This document shows positions 1 to 8,806 of a stretch of 64,000 bases of DNA, in pieces. The notes beneath the pieces are model-generated. The model was not told the origin of the DNA and made no database searches. It saw only the letters and a program-made list of their open reading frames with translations. Source of the DNA: Pedobacter nanyangensis (GTDB lineage: Bacteria; Bacteroidota; Bacteroidia; Sphingobacteriales; Sphingobacteriaceae); NCBI RefSeq assembly GCF_003313505.1, contig NZ_QMHO01000012.1:1-64000 (forward strand). The letters are read 5' to 3'. Position 1 is the stretch's first letter; the number at the start of each line of letters is the position of its first letter. Position numbers and translations under genes: made by a program.

Positions 1-60
1 TCATTACAAGTCCTTGCCTCGCTTTACTCGGCTGTGGGCTTTCCATTACAATCGGGTTTA
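1..60 (+). repeat. Interspersed repeat family A, copy 1 (cut by window edge)
   Basis: Positions 1-13 and 32-44 carry two blocks (TCATTACAAGTCC and CTGTGGGCTTTCC) that recur with nearly the same spacing at 396-408 and 425-437. Both copies then continue into a TTAC(A/T)ATCGG-like segment. The middle of the repeat differs between copies. The left end lies outside the window. It is non-coding and its function is unknown. Confidence 0.6.
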
Positions 61-117
61 ATAAACCTGGTTTCCATGAGCAAAAAGTATAAACCTTGTC
101 CATAAATTCAGGTTTAA

Positions 118-230
118 GACCTCGAAGAGGTCAAATATTTATAAAAATAGGCCTCTTTGTGTACGACTCCTACGGAGTCGCATGATTTCGCGTACATATT
201 TCTCTATAAGGATTGAAATCCTTCGGATTT
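118..230. repeat. Cluster of three triloop palindromes
   Basis: Three perfect short hairpins with 3-nt loops lie in 113 bases: GACCTC-GAA-GAGGTC at 118-132, CGACTCC-TAC-GGAGTCG at 164-180, and AAATCC-TTC-GGATTT at 216-230. Their centres are about 47 and 51 bases apart. No gene overlaps them. The regular spacing and equal loop size suggest one composite REP-like element rather than three chance palindromes. That reading is inference. Confidence 0.6.
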
Positions 231-385
231 TCGCTTCTCTAATGGTGGGTGATAATACAGGGTGCTAGTTTAATTTTGTAATGGATGATGACAGTACAAG
301 CCATAAGCTCATCTACTGATCGTCATTATAAAAACATCAAATTCTATTTTTGAGAAGCAATGTTCGTCAGCTTTTCATCGCAGCA

Positions 386-455
386 TTAGTCCCGCTCATT
401 ACAAGTCCTCGTTCGCTAGGCTCACTGTGGGCTTTCCGTTACTATCGGCTTTAGT
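386..455 (+). repeat. Interspersed repeat family A, copy 2
   Basis: This is the second copy of the repeat seen at 1-60. It starts with AGTCCCGCT (388-396) and ends with CTATCGGCTTTA. In the opposite orientation the ends match 60183-60242 (GATAGTAGCGG at one side, GCGGGACTTG at the other), so the same family flanks the groES region. The ends are conserved and the middle is variable. Confidence 0.6.
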
Positions 456-500
456 TAACGACCTACTGGCTCATAAAAACATCAAAGCACCCAGTCTTCG

Positions 501-587
501 CATTCTTTGCGAATACTTGTAAAACCTTTGCGGTTAAATAATCTGTTATCGCAAAGAAAAGGAAAAGTTCCGCTAAGAACGCAAAGA
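501..587 (+). repeat. Interspersed repeat family B, copy 1
   Basis: The sequence TTTGCGAATACTTGT (506-520), a CTTTGCG / CGCAAAG hairpin (526-532 with 550-556), and CGCTAAGAACGCAAAGA (571-587) occur in this order. The same three parts in the same order are found at 60041-60122, where the stem is longer. No ORF of interest overlaps it. Together with family A it fills most of the first 600 bases, which contain no gene. Confidence 0.65.
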
Positions 588-756
588 AGAAAATTTAAAA
601 TCGCCCAGTCCATTTCACTCAAAACTGATACGTTTTTCTGAAAATTCAAGTAGTATTTTCCAACTTTTCGAAAACATTCATAAAATTTTCATTTCTCAAA
701 TAAAAATTATTTAACTGAAAATCAACTACTTAATATGTATTGAAAAATAATTTATA

Positions 757-777
757 GTACTATGTATTGCATAGTAC
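757..777. promoter_or_regulatory. Perfect palindrome, likely PadR operator
   Basis: GTACTATG (757-764) and CATAGTAC (770-777) form a perfect 8-bp inverted repeat around TATTG. The palindrome covers the TTG of the presumed -33 element of the PadR-family gene that starts at 803. A bound dimer would block that promoter, so autoregulation is likely. PadR proteins are known to repress through palindromes of this kind. Binding itself is inferred. Confidence 0.6.
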
Positions 778-798
778 ATTATTAAACATATATCTTTG
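767..798 (+). promoter_or_regulatory. Bacteroidota-type promoter of the PadR gene
   Basis: TATCTTTG at 791-798 matches the Bacteroidota -7 consensus TAnnTTTG. A TTG at 767-769 lies 21 bases upstream, which fits the -33 element. Only four bases separate the -7 box from the ATG at 803, so the transcript is probably leaderless or nearly so. Confidence 0.65.
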
Positions 799-802
799 TA
801 TT

Positions 803-1150
803 ATGATAGCAGAGAATACGCAAACCCAAATGCGCAAAGGCATACTCGAATACTGTGTGCTTTTAATCATCTCCCGAGGAGAGATTTATGCGTCCGATAT
901 AATTGCCGAGCTGAAGCGGGCAAAACTACTGGTAGTGGAGGGTACCTTATATCCTCTCCTAACTCGTTTAAAAAACAATGGTTTACTGAGCTATAACTGG
1001 GTCGAATCAACCTCGGGGCCACCACGTAAATATTATGTGCTTACACCAGAAGGCCGCCAAATATTAACCCAACTAGATACCACCTGGCAGGAACTGGTTT
1101 ACGCCATTACCACCTCGCAGCAAGGAGCTAACCCAACAACACAACAATAA
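803..1150 (+). CDS. PadR family transcriptional regulator
   Basis: A 115-residue winged-helix repressor of the short PadR type. Its start reads MIAENTQTQMRKGILEYC. The family core is visible: a helix with ILEYCVLLII, the recognition region around VVEGTLYPLLTRLKNNGLL, and the wing with SGPPRKYYVLTPEGR. An ATG further upstream at 767 lies inside the operator and -33 element, so the ATG at 803 is preferred. It is followed after 45 bases by a PspC-domain membrane protein, a pairing that is common in Bacteroidota. The pair probably forms one autoregulated envelope-stress-type operon. The inducer is not apparent. Confidence 0.9.
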   Translation: MIAENTQTQMRKGILEYCVLLIISRGEIYASDIIAELKRAKLLVVEGTLYPLLTRLKNNGLLSYNWVESTSGPPRKYYVLTPEGRQILTQLDTTWQELVYAITTSQQGANPTTQQ

Positions 1151-1195
1151 ACAAAAAACAAACGCCAGTGGCCCGCCACTATAAAGAATAAGACC

Positions 1196-2812
1196 ATGAA
1201 CAAAACAATCATCATTAACATAGGCAACTCCATCATCCACATTGAGGAAGAAGCTTATGAAATATTAATGGTTTATCTTAACGAAATTAAACAGCATTTT
1301 GCCAAAAGTGCCGACGATTTTGAAATTGTTAAGGACATTGAAAACCGCATTGCGGAAATGTTTGCAGAAATATTGCAAAAAGCACAAAAACAAGTAATTG
1401 ACGTTGCCGATGTACAAGGTGTAATTGCACAAATGGGCAGTGTACAGGATTTTGTTGGCGAAGAGGAGGAGGAAGTGAAAGTTGACAGCCAGTTTGGCAA
1501 CTACCACAGCCCCAAAAAACTATACCGTGATACCGACGAGGGTGTGATTGCCGGGGTATGTGCCGGGCTATCCCATTACCTTAATATGGAAGCACGCTGG
1601 CTGCGCCTAGCTTTTTTTCTACTTACTTTTGTAGCTGGTACAGGAATTTTGGTTTACCTGATCCTCTGGATTGCCATTCCAAGAGCCGCAACCCGCTCAG
1701 AGCGAATGGAAATGAAAGGCGAAGCCACCAATTTATATGGCTATAAAAAGAGCTTTGACGAAGAGCTTGCCGCTTTAAAGGCCAACATGAAATCAGCCAA
1801 TGACCATTTAGCACCGGTGGTCAAAAAATCGGGCAACTTCATTAGCAACATCATCAAAATGTTTGGCCGATTGATCAGGGGCATTTTTAAGATCTGCGGA
1901 AAGGGTATTGCCATTTTTATCATCGTATTTGGCTTTGGCTGCTTAATTGGCCTAATTATTTTATTGGGGATGCTACTTGGCTTTTGGGACGATAGCGCTT
2001 ACCAAGCCTTTCCGCTAAGTGTGATCAACACCCCTTTTAGAGAAGGCGTGATCATTAATGCCTTCCTTACCTTTTTCATCCCTATTTTGGCTTTGGTGCT
2101 TTTTGCACTAAAAGTGATCAATAACCGAATCGAAATCAGCAAGTACATGTGGTTTGCCTTGTTGGTTTTATGGTTGATAGGCACTGGCTCATCGGCCTAC
2201 TACATTGCCAAAATTTTGGGCGAATTTAAGGACGAAGCAGAGCTTGTGCAGCAAACAGAGCTTAAACAGTACCAAACCTATGTTATTGATGTGGATAAAA
2301 GCATGGTTTTTAACCGGGAAGACAGTATCCGCTACCATTTACAGGAAATGAACATGGGCAACAGGATTATTGTAGACAGCTATGACGGTGGCATGTTTAG
2401 AGATCCGAGGAGCGTTAGTTTCGAAATTGCCAAAAGTCACGATAATAAGGCTTCTATTACCGCCACCTACGAAGCTCAGGGCAGGGATTTCCAAACTGCA
2501 TTGAACCACGTTCAAAACATCAACTACAAATTTGTGCAAAAAGACTCGTCATTAGTATTTAGCCCCAACATACAGTTTAAGAAAAACATGCCTTGGCGTA
2601 GCCAACGTGTACATCTGTTGTTAAAAATACCGGTAGGCAGCCGAGTACTCATCAATGAGAACACGCACAGGTATTGGAGTTTTTATCAGTACTACTGGTG
2701 CCGCGATAACCGTGGAGATTACAACGAACCTTATCGCGAATCTATCATGACCGAAGAAGGCTTGAAGTGCAGCTACGATCTTGAGCACCCTGAAGAAACC
2801 AAAAAACCATAA
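1196..2812 (+). CDS. PspC domain membrane protein
   Basis: A 538-residue protein. Residues 1-90 form a predicted soluble helical region rich in charged residues. A PspC domain follows at about 107-168, with the family's KLYRDTDEGVIAGVCAGLS start and a transmembrane helix ending in the aromatic-proline motif LILWIAIPRA. Three or four more hydrophobic helices lie between about 230 and 345. The C-terminal 180 residues look extracytoplasmic. PspC proteins sense or buffer membrane stress in phage-shock systems. Here the gene follows a PadR regulator, suggesting PadR-controlled expression instead of PspF control. The C-terminal region matches no family I can name. Confidence 0.85.
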   Translation: MNKTIIINIGNSIIHIEEEAYEILMVYLNEIKQHFAKSADDFEIVKDIENRIAEMFAEILQKAQKQVIDVADVQGVIAQMGSVQDFVGEEEEEVKVDSQFGNYHSPKKLYRDTDEGVIAGVCAGLSHYLNMEARWLRLAFFLLTFVAGTGILVYLILWIAIPRAATRSERMEMKGEATNLYGYKKSFDEELAALKANMKSANDHLAPVVKKSGNFISNIIKMFGRLIRGIFKICGKGIAIFIIVFGFGCLIGLIILLGMLLGFWDDSAYQAFPLSVINTPFREGVIINAFLTFFIPILALVLFALKVINNRIEISKYMWFALLVLWLIGTGSSAYYIAKILGEFKDEAELVQQTELKQYQTYVIDVDKSMVFNREDSIRYHLQEMNMGNRIIVDSYDGGMFRDPRSVSFEIAKSHDNKASITATYEAQGRDFQTALNHVQNINYKFVQKDSSLVFSPNIQFKKNMPWRSQRVHLLLKIPVGSRVLINENTHRYWSFYQYYWCRDNRGDYNEPYRESIMTEEGLKCSYDLEHPEETKKP

Positions 2813-2820
2813 ACATAGTC

Positions 2821-2862
2821 AGGTATCAGTAAACAAAAAAACGCTGGAGTTTACTGATACCT
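2821..2862 (+). terminator. Strong stem-loop after the PspC gene
   Basis: AGGTATCAGTAAAC (2821-2834) pairs perfectly with 2849-2862 across a 14-nt A-rich loop. It lies eight bases after the stop codon. There is no T tract, so it may act as a processing or RNA-stability element instead of a classic terminator. A second hairpin, CCCCC-A6-GGGGG, follows at 2900-2915. Confidence 0.5.
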
Positions 2863-3001
2863 AAACAATTTATAACCAAAATTTTATCCCCGTAAAATAC
2901 CCCCAAAAAAGGGGGACGGATACCGTATTGCTTAAAAAATGACCGGATACTAGCAATGGCAAAAGCATCTATAAGCCATTGATCCCTAAAGAGAAAAAAT
3001 C

Positions 3002-5452
3002 ATGAAAAAAATATTACTACTAATGACATGCCTAATGGCGTGGGGAGCTTCCTTTGCCCAAAAAAAAGGAAATATCAGTGGCAAAATTGTTACTGAAACC
3101 AATGAGGCACTGCCCTACTGCTTGATCAAACTGATCGCGGTAACAGATAGCAACAAGCAGCTTGAAGCATCGGCAAACCTGGATGGTCTTTACCAATTCC
3201 AAAACATTGGTGAAGGCCAATATTGGCTAAGGGTAAAGATGGTAGGCTACCAAACCTATAGCAGCCAAAAATTCAATTTCACGGGAACTGACCTGCAACT
3301 TCCGGCAGTTAAAATGCAAAGCACCAGCAAGCAGCTGAAAGAGGTGAGTGTAGTGGGCCAAAAACCTTTTGTAGAGCGCAGGGCAGACAAAACTGTTTTA
3401 AACGTAGAAAATAATATTACTGCGGCCGGCAATAGTGTTTTGGAACTTTTGGAAAAAGCGCCCGGCATTACCATAGACCGCCAGAATGACCAAATTAAGC
3501 TGAATAACAAAGCAGGCATTACCATTATGATAGATGGCAAAACCAATTATCTTTCTGGAGCCGACATTACCACGGTATTGAGCAACATGACCAGTGATCA
3601 GGTGGGGAGTATTGAACTGATTACCAATCCTTCTTCTAAATATGATGCGGCAGGCAATGCGGGCATCATCAACATCAAACTAAAAAGAAACAAGAATTTG
3701 GGCACCAACGGCAGCGCAGTACTAAATACCGGATGGGGAACCGTTAAAAATGGCCCCAATAACCTGTACCGTCACAGCGCCAACCTTAATTTAAACCACA
3801 GGACTGAACAGTGGAACATTTTTGGCAATTCTACTTATAATACCCGCACCGGCTTTAACCAAACCTTGCTCGCTAGAACCGCTAATACGCCTGCAATGCG
3901 TACCACTTTCGACCAATCTTTTAATCGCAAGCAAAAAAGCCCGGGCTACTCGGCCAAAGTTGGCGCCGATTATTATGCCTCCAAAAAAACCGTAATGGGC
4001 TTAATGGTTGATTTCTTTGATGCCAAAAACGAAACCAACGGTTTAAGCAATGCAGATGTTAATGAATACCAAGCCAACACACATACCCTAAGCTATACTA
4101 AACAGCAAAATGGCAACAAAAATAAAATGCAGAATTTAACTGCCAACTTCAACATCAAACATGATTTGCCCAAGGCTGATGCCAACATTACCTTCGACCT
4201 TGATTACGCCAACTATAGCCTAGACCGAAATGACAACTTTGACACCCGCTACCTTAATGTAGCCCTGGAAGAAACAGACAACGCCAGTTTGCGCAATATC
4301 ATTGACGCCAAAATAAATGTTGTTGCCGCTAAAACCGATTTCTCATGGCCTTTTTCCAAAAGCTTGAAACTGGAAGCGGGGCTAAAAAGCAGTTTCGTAA
4401 ATACGAATAACGATTTCGTTTCCGAACAACTGAACAATGGTGTTTGGGCTGATCAGTTGGGCCGCTCAAACCTTTTTATCTACAAAGAAAATATCAATGC
4501 GGCTTATACAAATCTTTCGCAAAACTGGAAAAAATGGCAAGTACAGCTTGGCCTCAGGGCTGAACATACCCATAGTAAGGGTCATTCGGTGACCAGCAAT
4601 AAAATTGTTGACCGCAACTATGTATCCTTATTCCCTTCCATCTTTATTAAACAGGAACTCAACAAAAACCATAGCTTTAATTATTCCTACAGCCGCCGAA
4701 TTGACCGCCCAAGCTATCAGCAACTGAACCCCTTTGTACAATACCTGGATCCTTTCACCCTCGACAGCGGAAATCCTTACCTCAATGCTCAGTTTACCCA
4801 TAACATTGAGTTTGCCTACAATTTCAAGGAATTTTCGCTTTCGTTTAACTACGCCAATGTAAAGGGGATGATTACGCAAGTGAGCCGACAAAATGACCTC
4901 ACCAAACAAATAGAGGTTCAGCGCCAAAACTTCGGCCATGCCAACTTGTACAATGCCAATTTGTTTGTGCCCATCAAATTCACCAAGCAATGGAGCATGC
5001 AAAGTAACTTCTCGGCCATTTATCAGGATTATGAAGATGGAACGCTAACAGGTGCACAATTTCAAAAATCTAAGGTTTCCTTCAATTTCAACACTTCACA
5101 GTCGTTTACATTTTCCAAAACATTTAGGGCCGAGTTGAGCTTCTGGTACGACTCGCCTAGGATAAGGGGCGTAGAAGAAACCACCATTGCACAGTATGCG
5201 CTCAATTTGGGATTACAAAAAAGCTTGATGCAAAACCGTTTGAAACTACGTTTAGGTGTAGATGATATCCTGAATACCAACTATTGGGAAGGCCAAATGA
5301 AATATCAAAATGTGGATATGTATATCACCAACCACTATGTTAACCGCAGGGCTACCCTTAGTGTCAACTACAGTTTTGGCAACCAACAGGTAAAATCAGC
5401 CCGGAACCGAAAAACAGCACTTGACGACATCAAAGGCCGTACCGGCGGATAA
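3002..5452 (+). CDS. Outer-membrane beta-barrel receptor (TonB-dependent type)
   Basis: An 816-residue exported protein. Residues 1-20 form a signal peptide ending in ASFAQ. A carboxypeptidase-regulatory-like beta domain covers about 22-110 (GNISGKIVTETNEALPYCLIKL). A plug-like domain follows at about 115-215, and the rest forms a large beta-barrel ending in aromatic strands (SVNYSFGNQQ). This layout is that of the Bacteroidota family often called outer membrane beta-barrel protein, related to TonB-dependent transporters. The substrate cannot be told. A 119-residue lipoprotein follows 22 bases downstream and may be co-transcribed. Confidence 0.85.
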   Translation: MKKILLLMTCLMAWGASFAQKKGNISGKIVTETNEALPYCLIKLIAVTDSNKQLEASANLDGLYQFQNIGEGQYWLRVKMVGYQTYSSQKFNFTGTDLQLPAVKMQSTSKQLKEVSVVGQKPFVERRADKTVLNVENNITAAGNSVLELLEKAPGITIDRQNDQIKLNNKAGITIMIDGKTNYLSGADITTVLSNMTSDQVGSIELITNPSSKYDAAGNAGIINIKLKRNKNLGTNGSAVLNTGWGTVKNGPNNLYRHSANLNLNHRTEQWNIFGNSTYNTRTGFNQTLLARTANTPAMRTTFDQSFNRKQKSPGYSAKVGADYYASKKTVMGLMVDFFDAKNETNGLSNADVNEYQANTHTLSYTKQQNGNKNKMQNLTANFNIKHDLPKADANITFDLDYANYSLDRNDNFDTRYLNVALEETDNASLRNIIDAKINVVAAKTDFSWPFSKSLKLEAGLKSSFVNTNNDFVSEQLNNGVWADQLGRSNLFIYKENINAAYTNLSQNWKKWQVQLGLRAEHTHSKGHSVTSNKIVDRNYVSLFPSIFIKQELNKNHSFNYSYSRRIDRPSYQQLNPFVQYLDPFTLDSGNPYLNAQFTHNIEFAYNFKEFSLSFNYANVKGMITQVSRQNDLTKQIEVQRQNFGHANLYNANLFVPIKFTKQWSMQSNFSAIYQDYEDGTLTGAQFQKSKVSFNFNTSQSFTFSKTFRAELSFWYDSPRIRGVEETTIAQYALNLGLQKSLMQNRLKLRLGVDDILNTNYWEGQMKYQNVDMYITNHYVNRRATLSVNYSFGNQQVKSARNRKTALDDIKGRTGG

Positions 5453-5474
5453 AAGAAAATTTAACATATTAGCA

Positions 5475-5834
5475 ATGAAAAAAATAATGTTATTCATGGT
5501 TTTGGCAACCTTAATTTATGCCTGCAACCAAGGCCGTACATCTGTTAAAGTAAGTAAAACAGCTACACGTTACGAAATGACAGCCATATATCCGGAACGA
5601 AAAACGGCAAGTGTACTGTTGGCACTAAAGGATTCCTTTAAAGATCAAGATACCTTGCTGCTGAATAAAAATCTTGGCACTGGAAAAGAATTGAGCCTGG
5701 CCAACGGAGCTGTTTTTTACCTGCGCTTTAACCCAGGAAAACTGGAAATGGAATTTTTAAATGCAAAGAATGACCAAAAAGGCTTTGATTTTTTTGATAA
5801 GCTGGTGCGGGAGGTTAAAAGTGCGGTAAATTAA
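5475..5834 (+). CDS. Small predicted lipoprotein, function unknown
   Basis: The chosen start gives MKKIMLFMVLATLIYACNQG, a lipoprotein signal peptide with a likely lipidated Cys17. A longer reading frame opens at 5421, overlapping the end of the upstream receptor gene, but it lacks any signal features before Met19. The mature part is about 100 residues with alternating beta-like and charged segments and no family I recognise. It directly follows the receptor gene, so a periplasmic or outer-membrane partner role is possible. That is inference only. Confidence 0.75.
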   Translation: MKKIMLFMVLATLIYACNQGRTSVKVSKTATRYEMTAIYPERKTASVLLALKDSFKDQDTLLLNKNLGTGKELSLANGAVFYLRFNPGKLEMEFLNAKNDQKGFDFFDKLVREVKSAVN

Positions 5835-5862
5835 AAGCAATAGGAAACTATCTTAGCTTTTG

Positions 5863-5933
5863 AACCATTAAGGCATGAAGAGATATGAAGCTTTTAGAGG
5901 CCTCGTTTTAATGCTCTTAATTCCTTAATGGTT
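5863..5933. repeat. Inverted repeat between convergent genes
   Basis: AACCATTAAGG (5863-5873) pairs perfectly with CCTTAATGGTT (5923-5933). The intervening 49 bases contain a weaker nested palindrome around AGAGGCCTCG. The element lies between two convergent genes, so it could terminate transcription from both sides. The right arm is followed by TTTTG on the plus strand. Confidence 0.5.
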
Positions 5934-5965
5934 TTTGATACCAGCGTTAGGGGTTTAACATAAAA

Positions 5966-8683
5966 CTATTTCACTACGTACCTAATCACATGGCGGCCTA
6001 CGTTCCCGTTTTTATCTATCCCTTCAACCACCACTTTGTAGTTACCCTTACCATCAGCGTTGTTAAATTCAAAACTGATATTTCCTTTCTCGTCGGTCAC
6101 AAGTTTAGGGTTCCAATAAATGGTAGTTCTTAAATCGTTACTGGTTACTGGGGCATTTGGGCCGTACTTTGGCGAATAAAACTCTCGTTCTTTGCTATAC
6201 CCCTGTGGGTTATATTTTATTTCATACTTTTTCGGAATCATCTCCAAAAAATCCTGCTTCGAAATCTTTTCACCTTTAGGTGCTTTTTTGGTATTGATCA
6301 CCAGCACGCCACGGGTTCCGTACATGCGGTCTACGGTACCAAGCGGGTCGTTCAGGAAAACCTCTATCGATTCAACATCAGGCGCATTAACCGTATTGAT
6401 GGCATTGGCATCCACAAACATACCATTCAAGAAAATAGCCACGGCCACTCGGGTACCCGCATTATAATCCCTGGTGATATAAAATTTTTGTTCCTGAAAA
6501 TCGTAGGTTAAACTAGGGATCTGAGTTTTCAAGCACTCCAGCAACATATTACACCCTTCCAGGCGGGCCCCTTCAATAAAACGATCAGGGACTTGGCTCA
6601 AGCCCGATAGCGCCGGATGATCCGCATGGCTAGGCCGCTTAATTGCTCCACCTTTAATTTCCACGGTTTTGAGGGTGCGCATGAAACGGTATTGTCTTTG
6701 GCTGTTGCTCAGGTACGAAGACATTGCGGTATCGATATTCTCGACCTCATCAGGTGCATGCAAATTGGTTCCCCTGGCGGCACTTGGCACGCCGTCCAGC
6801 ATGATCATCAAATTATTATAGTTGGGATTATAGCGTGCGCTGATCACCACCTGCGACGAGTCGGGAAATACCAGGTCCTTAAAGTTAAACACGCCCACGT
6901 TACTGGTAGTGGTTTGGGCCGAAATAGGTTTTCCCGTTACCATCATTCGCATAGCACCTTTTTTAATGGGCATCCCGGTAAGGTCTCTTAAAGTACCCGA
7001 AATGCTGATGCCCTGCTCTGGCAGTAAAAATATTTTGGGATAGCGCCCAGCCAATATTTCCTTATAGGCAAACTTGCGGTAGCCCTGGGTCAACATCAGC
7101 TTGTCCAGTTCGCCCAATTTCTTTTCGTCTGTTTTATTGAAATAGTAGTTGGGTTTTTCCACGTAGCCCTTCAAATCCGAAGTAAGCAATAGCGAGCTCA
7201 GTATAGTTGTTTCATTGTTCTCGTCGCTGGGCACCTTGCTCTCGTCGGTTACGCTTACCGAAAAATCCCCCACCACAGGCTGTCCCTTACTTTTGGCGTC
7301 CAAACTAACCTTCACCTTTTGCCTAGGTTTATAAGCTGGCAAATCTGTTTTGAGGGCCAGGTTGATTGCATCGGGATGCAGTACAAACACTAAACGCTCG
7401 CTAATCGGTTCGCTTCTTTCGTTAAAAAGCGTAAGCTGCGCAATCCCCGAAGGAAAATTCTGTTTCGGAATTTTAACCGTAATCACCTGGCTTTTCAGGT
7501 TCATTTGCGCCCCGTAGGCCACGCTATTGCTATTTTGGCCCACCAGGTAAAACGTTTTCTCTTTATTAGCTTCAAAAAATGCCGTACTGGCCAAAATACG
7601 GAGGTTAATCATATCTGTAGCAGCCGGGCTACTTACCTGTAAAGTAATGCCATCAACAGCCTTAGGCATTTCTACCATCTTGCTCATGCCGTCTTTACTG
7701 GTATATTTCACCTTATAGCTCTTGCCAGCCTCCGGCGATACAAAGAAACTTCCAATGCCGGCAAAAGTAGCGGCAAAAGTACCCACTTCGTTATTCTGTT
7801 CGTCCAAAATACTGCCCTTTACATCGGTTCCCAGGCCGTTTGGCAGCACCGCCTTAAAGCCCACCTGGTTTGGGATGCCCAAAATAAGCTCGCCGCCCTC
7901 GGGGAACAGCTGAAAATCAATCCCATTATCATTTTGCCTGATATTGAAACTAGCGCTCGCCAATTCCTTATCGGCCATGGTCACATCGGCCACCAAGGTG
8001 CCCTTCTTAATGGGATCTCCCGCTTTGCTCGTTACCGTTACCGTAAGATATCCATTGGCGTCAGTAGTACCGCGGCCACTGCTAAACACATCATAGTTAT
8101 GGAAAAGGCGCCAATTAACCGTTCTATTGGCCAGTGGCTTTTTGCTCGTGTCCTTAAACTGTATACGTGCCGTAGTTTTAATGCCCTTATCCGCAGGCGC
8201 ATTGGTATAGCTAATATTGGTCAGCAGCTGCTTGTCAATAGCCTCGCCTATCAAAATATTTTTGGAGAAAAAATAATCCGCATCAAAATTGAGCATCCAT
8301 AACGTATAAGCCCTCACATAATAATTGCCCTGTTTGTAGGTATTCATTGGCAGCGGGATATTGCCATAGGCCACACTGTTTTTTACGGGCAGCTTTACCG
8401 ATTGCACCAACGAATCAACCGCATTGTACAGCTCCACGTAAACAATTTTGCTCAATGGCGATGGCAGCGTGCCCTGTGCCGTCACATAAGCCTTAAACCA
8501 AATAGTATCGGCCACGGCATAATAGGGCTTATCAAAATGCAGGTACACTTTTTCAAGCGGCTGCTCCTCGTTAAGGCGTTTGGTTTTATTGATAATGGTA
8601 TTAAGAGTGGCGGTATCTTGCTGGGCGTATGCCCATGTGGTGCTAAGGCAAAACAACAACACCAATATTTTAACTACTTTCAT
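5966..8683 (-). CDS. Large exported protein with MG2-like and TonB-plug-like domains
   Basis: A 905-residue protein with a signal peptide ending near WAYAQQ. Residues about 40-140 resemble the macroglobulin MG2 domain (PLEKVYLHFDKPYYAVADT). Several further beta-sandwich repeats follow. Near residues 690-800 there is a region like a TonB receptor plug (DVESIEVFLNDPLGTVDRMY then GTRGVLVINTKK). No beta-barrel follows. Such proteins are common in Bacteroidota and lack a settled function. A surface or periplasmic adhesive or scaffold role is plausible. It is monocistronic here, facing the receptor gene. Confidence 0.75.
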   Translation of the reverse strand: MKVVKILVLLFCLSTTWAYAQQDTATLNTIINKTKRLNEEQPLEKVYLHFDKPYYAVADTIWFKAYVTAQGTLPSPLSKIVYVELYNAVDSLVQSVKLPVKNSVAYGNIPLPMNTYKQGNYYVRAYTLWMLNFDADYFFSKNILIGEAIDKQLLTNISYTNAPADKGIKTTARIQFKDTSKKPLANRTVNWRLFHNYDVFSSGRGTTDANGYLTVTVTSKAGDPIKKGTLVADVTMADKELASASFNIRQNDNGIDFQLFPEGGELILGIPNQVGFKAVLPNGLGTDVKGSILDEQNNEVGTFAATFAGIGSFFVSPEAGKSYKVKYTSKDGMSKMVEMPKAVDGITLQVSSPAATDMINLRILASTAFFEANKEKTFYLVGQNSNSVAYGAQMNLKSQVITVKIPKQNFPSGIAQLTLFNERSEPISERLVFVLHPDAINLALKTDLPAYKPRQKVKVSLDAKSKGQPVVGDFSVSVTDESKVPSDENNETTILSSLLLTSDLKGYVEKPNYYFNKTDEKKLGELDKLMLTQGYRKFAYKEILAGRYPKIFLLPEQGISISGTLRDLTGMPIKKGAMRMMVTGKPISAQTTTSNVGVFNFKDLVFPDSSQVVISARYNPNYNNLMIMLDGVPSAARGTNLHAPDEVENIDTAMSSYLSNSQRQYRFMRTLKTVEIKGGAIKRPSHADHPALSGLSQVPDRFIEGARLEGCNMLLECLKTQIPSLTYDFQEQKFYITRDYNAGTRVAVAIFLNGMFVDANAINTVNAPDVESIEVFLNDPLGTVDRMYGTRGVLVINTKKAPKGEKISKQDFLEMIPKKYEIKYNPQGYSKEREFYSPKYGPNAPVTSNDLRTTIYWNPKLVTDEKGNISFEFNNADGKGNYKVVVEGIDKNGNVGRHVIRYVVK

Positions 8684-8806
8684 TAATAAACGGTTTGCTT
8701 AGTGCTACGAGTGCTAAATATAGGATTTATTGCCCAACCGTACCGCTATTGCAGCCAAGTTTAACAAAATTTTACATTCCCCAAAATACCAGCATTAGTC
8801 CAAGCC

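Noticed and set aside
1-600. CRISPR array from the repeated segments
   Set aside because: Repeat spacing is not regular, the units are not identical and no cas gene is present anywhere in the window.
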